This document shows, piece by piece, positions 36,323-44,499 of a stretch of 64,000 nucleotides of DNA; position 1 is the stretch's first letter; each line of letters begins with the position of its first letter. The stretch comes from an uncultured Naasia sp. (GTDB taxonomy: Bacteria; Actinomycetota; Actinomycetes; Actinomycetales; Microbacteriaceae): assembly GCA_913778905.1 (NCBI GenBank), contig CAJYYA010000008.1, forward strand, positions 62,001 to 126,000, written 5' to 3'. The notes beneath the pieces are model-generated. The model did no database searches. It saw nothing but the letters and a program-made list of their open reading frames with translations, and was not told where the DNA came from. The position numbers were made by a program, and so were the translations under genes.

Positions 36323-37840
36323 GTGAAACTCGAGCTACGGGGCATCACGAAGAGATTCGGGACTCTGACAGCCAACGACTCCATCTCTCTCACGGTCCAG
36401 CCGGGTGAGATCCACGCCCTCCTCGGTGAGAACGGCGCGGGCAAGTCGACCCTCATGAACGTTCTCTACGGCCTCTACCAGGCCGACGAGGGCCAGATTC
36501 TCCTGGACGACGTCGCGCAGGCCTTCGCCGGGCCGGGCGATGCCATGAAAGCGGGCATCGGCATGGTGCACCAGCACTTCATGCTCATCCCCGTGTTCAC
36601 GGTCGCCGAGAACGTGTCGCTCGGGCACGAGCAGACCAAGGCCGGTGGCCGCCTCGATCTCGCCGCAGCGCGGGCCAAGGTGCGCGAGATCTCCGCGCGC
36701 TTCGGATTCGACGTCGACCCCGACGCGCTGGTCGAGGACCTCCCCGTGGGCGTGCAGCAGCGCGTCGAGATCATCAAGGCCCTCTCGCGGGATGCGAAGG
36801 TCCTCGTGTTCGACGAGCCCACCGCGGTCCTCACTCCTCAGGAGACCGACGAGCTGATCGGCATCATGCGTCAGCTCAAGGCGGCCGGTACCTCCATCGT
36901 CTTCATCTCGCACAAGCTCCGCGAGGTCCGCGAGATCGCCGACCGCGTGACGGTCATCCGTCTCGGCAAGGTCGTCGGCGAGGCGGATCCGTCGTCGACG
37001 AACGCCGAGCTGGCGTCGCTCATGGTCGGCCGTTCCGTCGAACTGACGGTCCAGAAGCAGCCGGCGAAGCCCGGCGATGCCGCACTGGTCGTCCAGAACG
37101 TCTCGGTCATCGATCCGCGCGGTCAGATCATGGTCAAGGACGTGAGCTTCGAAGTGCGCCGCGGCGAGGTGCTCGCCATCGCGGGCGTCCAGGGCAACGG
37201 GCAGACCGAGCTGACGGAAGCGCTCATCGGCCTCCAGAACCGTGTCGAGGGATCGATCACGCTCGACGGTAAGCCGCTCACGGGTCTCGGGGTGCGGCAG
37301 GTGCTCGACGCCGGCGTCGGGTTCGTGCCCGAGGATCGCAAGGAGGACGGTCTCGTCGCCGAGTTCTCCATCGCCGAGAACCTCATGCTCGACCGCTCCG
37401 ACAGCGGCCCGTTCGTCAAGGGCGGCATGCTCCAGCTCAAGGATCTCGCCGAGTTCGCGGCGGAGAAGCGCGTCGAGTTCGACATCCGTGCGCAGAGCAT
37501 CGAGACCCACGTCGGCCGCCTGTCCGGCGGTAACCAGCAGAAGGTCGTGCTGGCACGCGAACTGAGCCGCGACCTGCGACTCTTCGTCGCCGCCCAGCCC
37601 ACCCGCGGACTCGATGTCGGATCCATCGAGTTCGTGCACACCCGTATCGTCGAGGCGCGCGATGCCGGGACTCCGGTCATCGTGATCTCGACGGAACTCG
37701 ACGAGGTCGTAGCCCTCGCCGACCGCATCGCCGTGATGTATCGCGGCTCGATCGTCGGGATCGTCCCCGGGGACACCCCCCGCGACGTCCTCGGCCTGAT
37801 GATGGCGGGCGAGCCCGCACCGGAGGTGACGGCCGCGTGA
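36323..37840 (+). CDS. ABC transporter ATPase, nucleoside (BMP/NupA-type) importer, two ATPase domains
   Basis: 505 residues containing two ATPase domains. The first has Walker A GENGAGKST, signature LPVGVQQRVEIIKALS and Walker B VLVFDEPTAVLT. The second has a degenerate P-loop VQGNGQTEL, signature LSGGNQQKVVLAREL and LFVAAQPTRGLD, in which the catalytic Glu position is Gln, as is usual for these sugar/nucleoside-type importers. GTG 36323 is chosen because GAAGG lies 7 nt upstream; the frame is open back to 36275. Its stop overlaps the permease start. Confidence 0.93.
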   Translation: MKLELRGITKRFGTLTANDSISLTVQPGEIHALLGENGAGKSTLMNVLYGLYQADEGQILLDDVAQAFAGPGDAMKAGIGMVHQHFMLIPVFTVAENVSLGHEQTKAGGRLDLAAARAKVREISARFGFDVDPDALVEDLPVGVQQRVEIIKALSRDAKVLVFDEPTAVLTPQETDELIGIMRQLKAAGTSIVFISHKLREVREIADRVTVIRLGKVVGEADPSSTNAELASLMVGRSVELTVQKQPAKPGDAALVVQNVSVIDPRGQIMVKDVSFEVRRGEVLAIAGVQGNGQTELTEALIGLQNRVEGSITLDGKPLTGLGVRQVLDAGVGFVPEDRKEDGLVAEFSIAENLMLDRSDSGPFVKGGMLQLKDLAEFAAEKRVEFDIRAQSIETHVGRLSGGNQQKVVLARELSRDLRLFVAAQPTRGLDVGSIEFVHTRIVEARDAGTPVIVISTELDEVVALADRIAVMYRGSIVGIVPGDTPRDVLGLMMAGEPAPEVTAA

Positions 37841-39111
37841 GCGACAAGCCGGAGCAGCTGCCCGTCGTGACCGCGGAGGCGAAGCTCGCCGACGCGGGCA
37901 CCGCCCCCACCCCCGACGAGCCGAAGTCGACGCGCATCCTGCGCGAGATCACGACCGGCAGTGCCGCCATCTCGGTACTGGCCGTGGTGCTCGCTCTCGT
38001 GATCGGCGGAATCCTCATCGCCGTGACCGATGCGCGCGTGCAGGCGACGGCCGGGTACTTCTTCTCCCGTCCGACCGACCTCCTGCAAGCGATCGGCGAC
38101 TCCGTGGGCGGCGCGTACTCCGCCCTGTTCCAGGGTGCGATCTACAACTTCCGCCGCCCCGGCTTCGCCGACGGCATCAAGCCGCTCACCGAGACGCTGA
38201 CGTTCGCGACGCCGCTCATCGCGGCGGGCCTGGGCGTGGCACTGGCCTTCCGTGTCGGCCTCTTCAACATCGGTGGCCGCGGCCAGATGCTCGTCGCCGC
38301 TGCGGCGTCGGGCTGGGTCGCCTTCTCGTTCGACCTGCCCTTCTTCATCCACATGATCGTGGCTCTCATCGCCGGTCTCGTCGCGGGTGCCGTGTGGGGC
38401 GGGGTCGTCGGACTGCTGAAGGCGCGCACCGGCGCGCACGAGGTGATCGTCACGATCATGCTCAACTACGTCGCGTTCTATCTGATCTCGTTCCTCCTGC
38501 GCACTCCGGGTGCGCTGCAGGCACCGGGCAGCAACAACCCCAAGACCCCGGGGATGAAGGACACCGCGGTCTTCCCCGACCTGCTGGGTTCCGGTTACAA
38601 CCTGCATGCGGGCTTCATCTTCGCGATCGCCGCGACCGTGTTCGTCTGGTACCTCCTCAACCGGTCGAGCCTCGGCTTCAAGTTCCGCGCCGTCGGCGAG
38701 AACCCGAACGCCGCTCGCGTGGCCGGTATCAATGTGAACCGCATCTGGATCACCGCCATGGCCATGTCGGGGGCGCTGATCGGCCTGGCGGGTGTGTCGC
38801 AGGTGCTGGGCACGGTCACCACCGGCTTCAGCTCCGGCATCGACGCGGGCATCGGATTCGACGCCATCACCGTGGCGCTCCTCGGCCGCTCGCGCCCCGT
38901 CGGCGTCTTCATCGCCGGTGTCCTCTTCGGTGCTTTCAAGGCCGGTGGCTTCTCGATGCAGGCCGCGCAGGGAGTCCCGGTCGACATCGTGCTCGTCGTC
39001 CAGTCGCTCATCGTGCTCTTCATCGCGGCGCCGCCCCTCGTGCGGGCCGTGTTCCGTCTGCCCACCCCCGGTGTCCGCAAGGCGCCCCGTGCGAAGAAGG
39101 CGGTGGCCTGA
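37837..39111 (+). CDS. ABC transporter permease, nucleoside importer, subunit 1
   Basis: 424 residues, BPD_transp_2 family. After a cytoplasmic head of about 40 residues come around ten helices, with the loop PLIAAGLGVALAFRVGLFNIGGRGQMLVAA and the cytoplasmic GENPNAARVAGINVNRIWI that contacts the ATPase. It pairs with the next gene as a heterodimeric channel. GTG start overlaps the ATPase stop (GTGA), a sign of coupled translation. Confidence 0.93.
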   Translation: MSDKPEQLPVVTAEAKLADAGTAPTPDEPKSTRILREITTGSAAISVLAVVLALVIGGILIAVTDARVQATAGYFFSRPTDLLQAIGDSVGGAYSALFQGAIYNFRRPGFADGIKPLTETLTFATPLIAAGLGVALAFRVGLFNIGGRGQMLVAAAASGWVAFSFDLPFFIHMIVALIAGLVAGAVWGGVVGLLKARTGAHEVIVTIMLNYVAFYLISFLLRTPGALQAPGSNNPKTPGMKDTAVFPDLLGSGYNLHAGFIFAIAATVFVWYLLNRSSLGFKFRAVGENPNAARVAGINVNRIWITAMAMSGALIGLAGVSQVLGTVTTGFSSGIDAGIGFDAITVALLGRSRPVGVFIAGVLFGAFKAGGFSMQAAQGVPVDIVLVVQSLIVLFIAAPPLVRAVFRLPTPGVRKAPRAKKAVA

Positions 39112-40403
39112 TGACCTCGACCGACACCCGTCCCGTGGCTCCCGATTCGAGCCCCATCGTCCACGAGACCGCGGTCGTGAGGAGTTGGAAGACCAGCGTC
39201 GTACTCGCCGTCTTCACGGTCCTCGGCGCCGTCCTCCTCATCGGCTTCGGTCGCGAGGGGACGAGCGGATTCCGCCTCGCCTCCGACGGCGACTTCTTCG
39301 CGCTTCCCGACATGGCCGTCTCTACCATGGGCGCCGCTGTGGTGATCGTCCTGGTGCTCGCCGCCCTCACCGGCGTGAGCGTCATGATGACCCTCCGCTA
39401 CACCAAGACGCCCCTCTGGCTCATCAGCCTCTTCGCGTTCCTCCTGTTGTTCGGGTTCCTCACCTGGGCTGCAGCCGGAGCAACGATCCCCGTGCCCGGT
39501 CTGCTCGTCGGCGCCCTCGGTCTCAGTGTTCCGCTGATCTTCGGCGCCCTGGGCGGTGTGCTCTCCGAGCGGGTCGGCGTGGTCAACGTGGCCATCGAGG
39601 GCCAGCTGCTCGCCGGGGCCTTCACGTCGGCCGTCGTCGCGTCCATCACGCAGCAGCCCTTCCTGGGCCTCGTCGCCGCCATGGTGGCGGGAGTCCTCGT
39701 GTCTTTCGTGCTCGCCGCGTTCGCGATCAAGTACCTGGTCGACCAGGTCATCGTGGGTGTCGTGCTCAACGTCCTGGTCACCGGTCTCACCAGCTTCCTG
39801 TTCTCTCAGGTGCTCTCGGCCAACCCGGGCCTGCTCAACTCCCCGCCGCGCTTCGACCGCATCGACATCCCGGTCCTGTCGCAGATCCCGATCATCGGGC
39901 CCGCGCTCTTCAAGCAGACGATCATCGTCTACTTCGTCTACGTCGCCGTGTTCGTGGTCTGGTACTGCCTGTTCCGCACGAAGTGGGGCCTGCGTCTCCG
40001 CTCCGTCGGCGAGCACCCCCAGGCAGCGGACACCGTCGGCATCAACGTCGCGCGGACCCGTTTCTGGAACGTCTCGCTGGCCGGCGCCATCGCGGGCTTC
40101 GGCGGCGCCTACTTCACGCTCGGCTCCGTCGGCGCGTTCAACAAGGAGATGACGGCGGGAGCCGGATTCATCGCGCTCGCGGCGGTCATCTTCGGTCGCT
40201 GGGATCCCATCCGTGCCACGCTCGCCGCGCTTCTCTTCGGATTCGCATCAAACCTGCAGAACGTCCTGAGCATCATCGGCTCGCCCGTCCCCAGCGAGTT
40301 CATGCTGATGCTCCCCTACGTGGTCACGATCTTCGCGGTCGCCGGTCTCGTCGGTCAGTCCCGGGCCCCCGCAGCATCCGGCAAGCCCTACATCAAGGCC
40401 TGA
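39111..40403 (+). CDS. ABC transporter permease, nucleoside importer, subunit 2
   Basis: 430 residues of the same permease family. The coupling region is GEHPQAADTVGINVARTRFWN, and SVPLIFGALGGVLSERVGVVNVAIEGQLLAGAF is the equivalent of the N-G-G-R-G loop in subunit 1. The ATG overlaps the previous stop by one base. With the preceding permease, the ATPase and the two lipoproteins it completes a nucleoside importer. Confidence 0.93.
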   Translation: MTSTDTRPVAPDSSPIVHETAVVRSWKTSVVLAVFTVLGAVLLIGFGREGTSGFRLASDGDFFALPDMAVSTMGAAVVIVLVLAALTGVSVMMTLRYTKTPLWLISLFAFLLLFGFLTWAAAGATIPVPGLLVGALGLSVPLIFGALGGVLSERVGVVNVAIEGQLLAGAFTSAVVASITQQPFLGLVAAMVAGVLVSFVLAAFAIKYLVDQVIVGVVLNVLVTGLTSFLFSQVLSANPGLLNSPPRFDRIDIPVLSQIPIIGPALFKQTIIVYFVYVAVFVVWYCLFRTKWGLRLRSVGEHPQAADTVGINVARTRFWNVSLAGAIAGFGGAYFTLGSVGAFNKEMTAGAGFIALAAVIFGRWDPIRATLAALLFGFASNLQNVLSIIGSPVPSEFMLMLPYVVTIFAVAGLVGQSRAPAASGKPYIKA

Positions 40404-40406
40404 CCC

Positions 40407-40826
40407 GTGGCGATCGAAGAGAAGGCCGTCGACTGGAACGAACTCCGTCGGCTCGCCACAGACGCCATGAAGAAGGCGTACGTCCCGTACTCGCGGTTCC
40501 CGGTCGGAGTCGCGGCGATCGTCGACGACGGCCGGATCATCAGCGGCTGCAACGTCGAGAACGCCTCCTACGGACTCACACTCTGCGCGGAGTGCACCCT
40601 CGTCTCGACACTCACGATGACGGGCGGCGGCAAGCTCGTCGCGTTCGCCTGCGTCGACGGCGACGGTAACAGGCTGATGCCGTGCGGCCGGTGTCGGCAG
40701 CTGCTCTTCGAGCACTCAGCCGAAGGCATGCTGCTCGACACCGTCAGCGGCATCAGGACCATCGACGAGGTCATCCCCGACGCATTCGGTCCGCGGACCC
40801 TCGCGGCCTACCGGGAGAATCACTGA
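40407..40826 (+). CDS. cdd: Cytidine deaminase
   Basis: 139 residues, the small tetrameric type. The zinc site is GCNVENASYGLTLCAECTLV (Cys plus the proton-shuttling Glu of CAE) and PCGRCRQLL. Converts cytidine and deoxycytidine to uridine forms after import. It starts with GTG 3 nt after the permease stop, so it is part of the transporter operon. Confidence 0.96.
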   Translation: MAIEEKAVDWNELRRLATDAMKKAYVPYSRFPVGVAAIVDDGRIISGCNVENASYGLTLCAECTLVSTLTMTGGGKLVAFACVDGDGNRLMPCGRCRQLLFEHSAEGMLLDTVSGIRTIDEVIPDAFGPRTLAAYRENH

Positions 40827-40908
40827 GGGACGCCCCAGCGGGTCGACGAGCCACGCCCCACAGGGGAGAACGCACGGCGCGGCGACCGGAGGGATGGTGC
40901 GCTGCTCC

Positions 40909-40914
40909 TAGCGT
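40909..40914 (+). promoter_or_regulatory. -10 of leaderless DUF4232-like lipoprotein transcript
   Basis: TAGCGT ends 7 nt before the GTG at 40922. Confidence 0.5.
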
Positions 40915-40921
40915 GTGAGCC

Positions 40922-41524
40922 GTGCGTCGTTCACTCATCCTCATCCCTGTCGTCCTGTCCACCCTTGCCCTGACGGCGTGCGTGGCGCCCGCTCCCGAGC
41001 CGACGGCCACCGTCACCGAGACGGTGACCCCGAGCCCCTCGACCAGCCCTAGCTCCTCCCCGAGCAGCACCGCGCAGGTGGACCCGAACGCGCCGGCCGG
41101 TCAGTGTGCGGACAACGCTTTGGCCGTGGACGTGAAGAGCGAGGGGGCGGGCGCAGGCAATCTCGAGTACGCGGTGGTCTTCCGCAACACCGGCGACACC
41201 CCGTGCGAGCTGCGCGGCTTCCCCGGGGTCTCGGTCGTGTCGGGCGGCGCCCAGGTGGGCGCCTCCGCGGAGGAGACCAGCGGCGCCGCGGTCGAGACCA
41301 TCACCATCGAGCCGGGCGCATCGATCTCCGCTCCGCTCCGCGCCGTGAACGTGGGAGACAACGGCGGGCCGCTCGGGGATGCCTGCCAGGCCACCACGGG
41401 GGACGCGTGGCAGATCTACCCGCCCCACTCGTTCGTCCCGGTCGAGGTGAGCTCGCCCGGTCTCGCCGCCTGTGCGAACGCTTCCACGAATTTCCTGACC
41501 GTCTCGCCCGTCGCAGCCGGCTGA
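40922..41524 (+). CDS. DUF4232-type lipoprotein
   Basis: 200 residues. Signal peptide and lipobox LALTACVAPA, a Thr/Ser/Pro linker (residues 25-58), then a beta-sandwich domain with QCADNALAVDVKSEGAGAGN and YAVVFRNTGDTPCELRGFPG, the signature of DUF4232 proteins. Four Cys residues in the domain can form two disulfides. It is surface-exposed; the function of the domain is unknown. It has its own promoter and terminator inside the nucleoside cluster. Confidence 0.8.
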   Translation: MRRSLILIPVVLSTLALTACVAPAPEPTATVTETVTPSPSTSPSSSPSSTAQVDPNAPAGQCADNALAVDVKSEGAGAGNLEYAVVFRNTGDTPCELRGFPGVSVVSGGAQVGASAEETSGAAVETITIEPGASISAPLRAVNVGDNGGPLGDACQATTGDAWQIYPPHSFVPVEVSSPGLAACANASTNFLTVSPVAAG

Positions 41525-41540
41525 GAACCCGGCGCAGGAC

Positions 41541-41574
41541 GAACAGCCCCGCAGGCATGCCCGCGGGGCTGTTC
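41541..41574 (+). terminator. Hairpin terminator after DUF4232-type lipoprotein
   Basis: GAACAGCCCCGC and GCGGGGCTGTTC form a perfect 12-bp stem with a 10-nt loop. Confidence 0.8.
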
Positions 41575-41616
41575 CGCGATAGAGACCCGGCGCGGTGGTG
41601 TGTCGGTCGGGCCTTC

Positions 41617-41622
41617 TAGGCT
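41617..41622 (+). promoter_or_regulatory. -10 of leaderless deoA transcript
   Basis: TAGGCT ends 7 nt before the ATG at 41630. Confidence 0.6.
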
Positions 41623-41629
41623 TGCGGTC

Positions 41630-42913
41630 ATGGCAGAGAACTTCGATGCGGTCGATCTCATCATCGGCAAGCGGGACGGGCGCGAACTGAGCACGGCGGA
41701 GATCGACTGGCTGGTCGACGCGTTCACACGCGGCTTCGTCGCCGACGAGCAGATGTCCGCCTTCGCGATGGCCGTCCTCCTGAACGGCATGTCGCGGTCC
41801 GAGATACGCGACCTCACGCTCGCCATGATCGCGAGCGGTGAGCGGATGGACTTCTCCTCGCTCTCCAAGCGGACCGTCGACAAGCACTCCACGGGCGGTG
41901 TCGGTGACAAGATCACGCTTCCGCTGGTCCCCCTGGTGGCGGTCTTCGGACTCGCCGTCCCGCAGCTCTCGGGCCGGGGGCTCGGGCACACCGGCGGAAC
42001 GCTCGACAAGCTCGAATCGATCCCCGGCTGGCGCGCCGACGTGAGCCCTGCCGAGATGATGACCCAGCTGGAAGGCGTCGGCGCGGTGATCTGCGCGGCG
42101 GGCGCGAGCCTCGCCCCGGCGGACAAGAAGCTGTACGCGTTGCGCGACACGACCGGGACGGTCGAGGCCATCCCGCTCATCGCGTCGTCGATCATGTCCA
42201 AGAAGATCGCCGAGGGCACCGGCGCTCTGGTCCTGGACGTGAAGTTCGGCCAGGGGGCCTTCATGAAGGATCTCGACCGTGCCCGCGAGCTGGCGAAGAC
42301 GATGGTCGACCTCGGTCGCGACGCGGGAGTCGTCACGAGCGCGCTGCTCACGGACATGAACGTCCCGCTGGGCCTCACCGTGGGGAACGCGCTCGAGGTC
42401 CGCGAATCCGTCGAGGTACTCGCCGGGGGCGGGCCCGCCGATGTGATCGAACTGACCGTGACCCTCGCCGAAGAGATGCTGCGCGCGGCAGGTGTGACGG
42501 ATGCCGATCCGGCCGCTGCGCTGGCCGACGGCCGGGCGATGGATGTGTGGCGCCGCATGATCGAGGCGCAGGGCGGCGACGCATCCGCGGCTCTGCCCAC
42601 CGCGCGTCACTCCCACGTCATCGTGGCCGAGGAGGACGGCGTGCTGGTCGATCAGCACGCTCTTCCCATCGGCATCGCAGCCTGGCGACTGGGCGCGGGC
42701 CGTGCTCGCCAGGGTGACGCGGTTTCCGCGGGAGCGGGCATCGAGTTGCATGCCAAGCCGGGCGACCGCGTCGTGAAGGGCGCGCCTCTTCTGACTCTCC
42801 ATGCCGACGACGAGGCACGTATCCCGCGCGCCCTCGACTCGCTCGACGGCGCGTGGACGATCGGTGACGAGGCTCCGGCGACGCGACCGCTGGTCGCCGA
42901 GATCATCCGCTGA
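41630..42913 (+). CDS. deoA: Thymidine phosphorylase
   Basis: 427 residues. The nucleoside phosphorylase II fold is marked by KHSTGGVGDKITLPLVPLVA (phosphate site), LSGRGLGHTGGTLDKLES (family signature) and LYALRDTTGTVEAIPLIASSIMSKK (base site). It cleaves thymidine or deoxyuridine to base and deoxyribose-1-phosphate. The start follows the leaderless box; the frame continues 30 nt upstream without support. Confidence 0.95.
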   Translation: MAENFDAVDLIIGKRDGRELSTAEIDWLVDAFTRGFVADEQMSAFAMAVLLNGMSRSEIRDLTLAMIASGERMDFSSLSKRTVDKHSTGGVGDKITLPLVPLVAVFGLAVPQLSGRGLGHTGGTLDKLESIPGWRADVSPAEMMTQLEGVGAVICAAGASLAPADKKLYALRDTTGTVEAIPLIASSIMSKKIAEGTGALVLDVKFGQGAFMKDLDRARELAKTMVDLGRDAGVVTSALLTDMNVPLGLTVGNALEVRESVEVLAGGGPADVIELTVTLAEEMLRAAGVTDADPAAALADGRAMDVWRRMIEAQGGDASAALPTARHSHVIVAEEDGVLVDQHALPIGIAAWRLGAGRARQGDAVSAGAGIELHAKPGDRVVKGAPLLTLHADDEARIPRALDSLDGAWTIGDEAPATRPLVAEIIR

Positions 42914-42954
42914 GAGCCTGCGACATGTTCCTCGGACGCGAGGGGCGCAGGGCA

Positions 42955-42960
42955 TAGATT
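42955..42960 (+). promoter_or_regulatory. -10 of leaderless add transcript
   Basis: TAGATT ends 7 nt before the ATG at 42968. Confidence 0.6.
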
Positions 42961-42967
42961 GGCCGGT

Positions 42968-44095
42968 ATGAGCGACGGTGAGCGGTATCTGATCGAGGGC
43001 GGGCGCGTCGACATCGCGGATCTGCCGAAGGTGAGCCTTCACGACCACCTCGATGGTGGCGTGCGCCCGCAGACCATCGTCGAATTGGCCGACGAGCAGG
43101 GACTCGAGATCCCGGCGGGCGACGCGGCCGGTCTCGCCGACTGGTTCGTCGAGACCGCCGATGCCGGCTCGCTGCCGGACTATCTGTCGACTTTCGACGT
43201 GACCCTCGGGGTCATGCAGACGCCCGCCGGGCTCACGCGCATCGCTCGCGAATTCGTGACCGACCTGGCCTCCGACGGCGTGATCTACGGCGAGGTCCGG
43301 TGGGCGCCCGAGCTCCATCTCGAGCGCGGCCTCAGTCTCGACGCGGCGGTCGAGGCCGTGCAGGAGGGCCTCGCCTCCGGAATCGAGGACGTGCGACGCA
43401 CGACGGGACACGACATCCGGATCGGTCAGATCCTTTCCGCCATGCGTCAGAACGAGCGGTCGATGGCGATCGCCGAGCTGGCCGTCCGCCACCGGGGGCG
43501 CGGGGTCGTCGGGTTCGACATCGCGGGGCCCGAACAGGGTTTCCCGGCGACGCGCCTCATCGACACCTTCGACTACCTCGCCGAGGAGTGGTTCCCGGTC
43601 ACCGTCCACGCCGGAGAGGGCGCCGGGATCGAGAGCATCCGAGGGGCCCTCATCGACGGGCGGGCGCTTCGGCTCGGCCACGGCGCGCGCATCGCGGAGG
43701 ATATCGATCTCGAAGGCGAGGACGACGAGACGACGTTCGTCAGCCTCGGTCCGCTCGCGCAGTGGGTGAAGGATCGAGAGATCGCGCTCGAGCTGGCTCC
43801 CTCCTCGAACCTGCAGACCGGCACGATCGCCCAGTGGGGCGAGGACCTCGTCGACCACCCGTTCGACCTGCTCTATCAACTCGGCTTCCGGGTCACGGTC
43901 AACACGGACAACCGCCTCATGAGCGGAACGTCGATCACGCGGGAGCTCTCGCTGCTGAGGGACGCCTTCGGCTACGACCTCGCCGACTTCGAGGTCTTCC
44001 AACTCAATGCGGCCGCCGCGACCTTCCTGTCCGTCGAGGACAGGGAGGATCTGGCGGACCGCATCACCGACGCCTTCGACGCGCTCGGCGGATAG
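42968..44095 (+). CDS. add: Adenosine deaminase
   Basis: 375 residues. Zinc ligands in SLHDHLDGG, the HAGEG motif with His and the catalytic Glu, GHGARIAED and NTDNRLMSGTS with the metal Asp. It converts adenosine to inosine, the substrate of the purine nucleoside phosphorylase encoded about 2 kb downstream on the other strand. About 20 nt separate it from the PTS IIB start, but that gene has its own -10. Confidence 0.95.
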   Translation: MSDGERYLIEGGRVDIADLPKVSLHDHLDGGVRPQTIVELADEQGLEIPAGDAAGLADWFVETADAGSLPDYLSTFDVTLGVMQTPAGLTRIAREFVTDLASDGVIYGEVRWAPELHLERGLSLDAAVEAVQEGLASGIEDVRRTTGHDIRIGQILSAMRQNERSMAIAELAVRHRGRGVVGFDIAGPEQGFPATRLIDTFDYLAEEWFPVTVHAGEGAGIESIRGALIDGRALRLGHGARIAEDIDLEGEDDETTFVSLGPLAQWVKDREIALELAPSSNLQTGTIAQWGEDLVDHPFDLLYQLGFRVTVNTDNRLMSGTSITRELSLLRDAFGYDLADFEVFQLNAAAATFLSVEDREDLADRITDAFDALGG

Positions 44096-44103
44096 GCGCG
44101 CGG

Positions 44104-44109
44104 TAAGGT
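44104..44109 (+). promoter_or_regulatory. -10 of leaderless PTS IIB transcript
   Basis: TAAGGT ends 6 nt before the GTG at 44116. Confidence 0.5.
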
Positions 44110-44115
44110 CGCCGG

Positions 44116-44388
44116 GTGAAGATCGTCGCCATCTGCGGTGCCGGAATCGGCACGTCGGGAATTCTCAAAGTGTCGGCCGAGCGCGCCTTGCAGAAGCTGG
44201 GCATCGACGCGGAGGTATCGGCGACCGACGTCGGCAGCATACGGACGGATGCCGACGACGCCCAGGTGATCCTGACCTCGGCGGAGCATGTCGACAGCAT
44301 CGGCCGCACCTTCGCCGACGTCATCGTGATCGACAACATCCTCGACCAGGACGAGCTGACGCGGAAGCTCGAAGCCGCCCTCGCCTGA
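44116..44388 (+). CDS. Orphan PTS IIB-like protein (lactose/ascorbate-type fold)
   Basis: 90 residues. The opening KIVAICGAGIGTSGILKVSAER is the phosphocysteine loop of the small IIB fold: Cys7 followed by GxGxxTS. The rest alternates strands and helices as in SgaB/UlaB. Intact IIB transfers phosphate from IIA to a sugar, but no IIA, IIC or sugar catabolic partner is in the window. It could serve a remote IIC or act as a regulator. The GTG start lies directly behind a -10 box. Confidence 0.82.
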   Translation: MKIVAICGAGIGTSGILKVSAERALQKLGIDAEVSATDVGSIRTDADDAQVILTSAEHVDSIGRTFADVIVIDNILDQDELTRKLEAALA

Positions 44389-44404
44389 CCGCGGCCCGCC
44401 CGCC

Positions 44405-44435
44405 CGCCCATTGAGCGGAGCGAAATGAAGGGCAC
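44405..44435. repeat. Family D repeat, second locus
   Basis: CATTGAGCGGAGCGAAATGA differs by one base from the word near 15926. CATT(T)CGCT and AGCGAAATG arms make it an imperfect palindrome. It lies just past the IIB stop. Confidence 0.65.
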
Positions 44436-44455
44436 ACCACCATCCGGACTGGACA

Positions 44456-44481
44456 GGCCCCGCCGCCGACCCGGCGGGGCC
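44456..44481. terminator. Hairpin between convergent IIB and phosphomutase genes
   Basis: GGCCCCGCCG and CGGCGGGGCC form a perfect 10-bp stem with a 6-nt loop. It may serve both strands. Confidence 0.75.
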
Positions 44482-44499
44482 TCACTCATCGCGCGGCGT

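Noticed and set aside
40931-44002. Long minus-strand open frame across deoA and add
   Set aside because: Antisense shadow of well-marked enzymes; no domain and no start signal.
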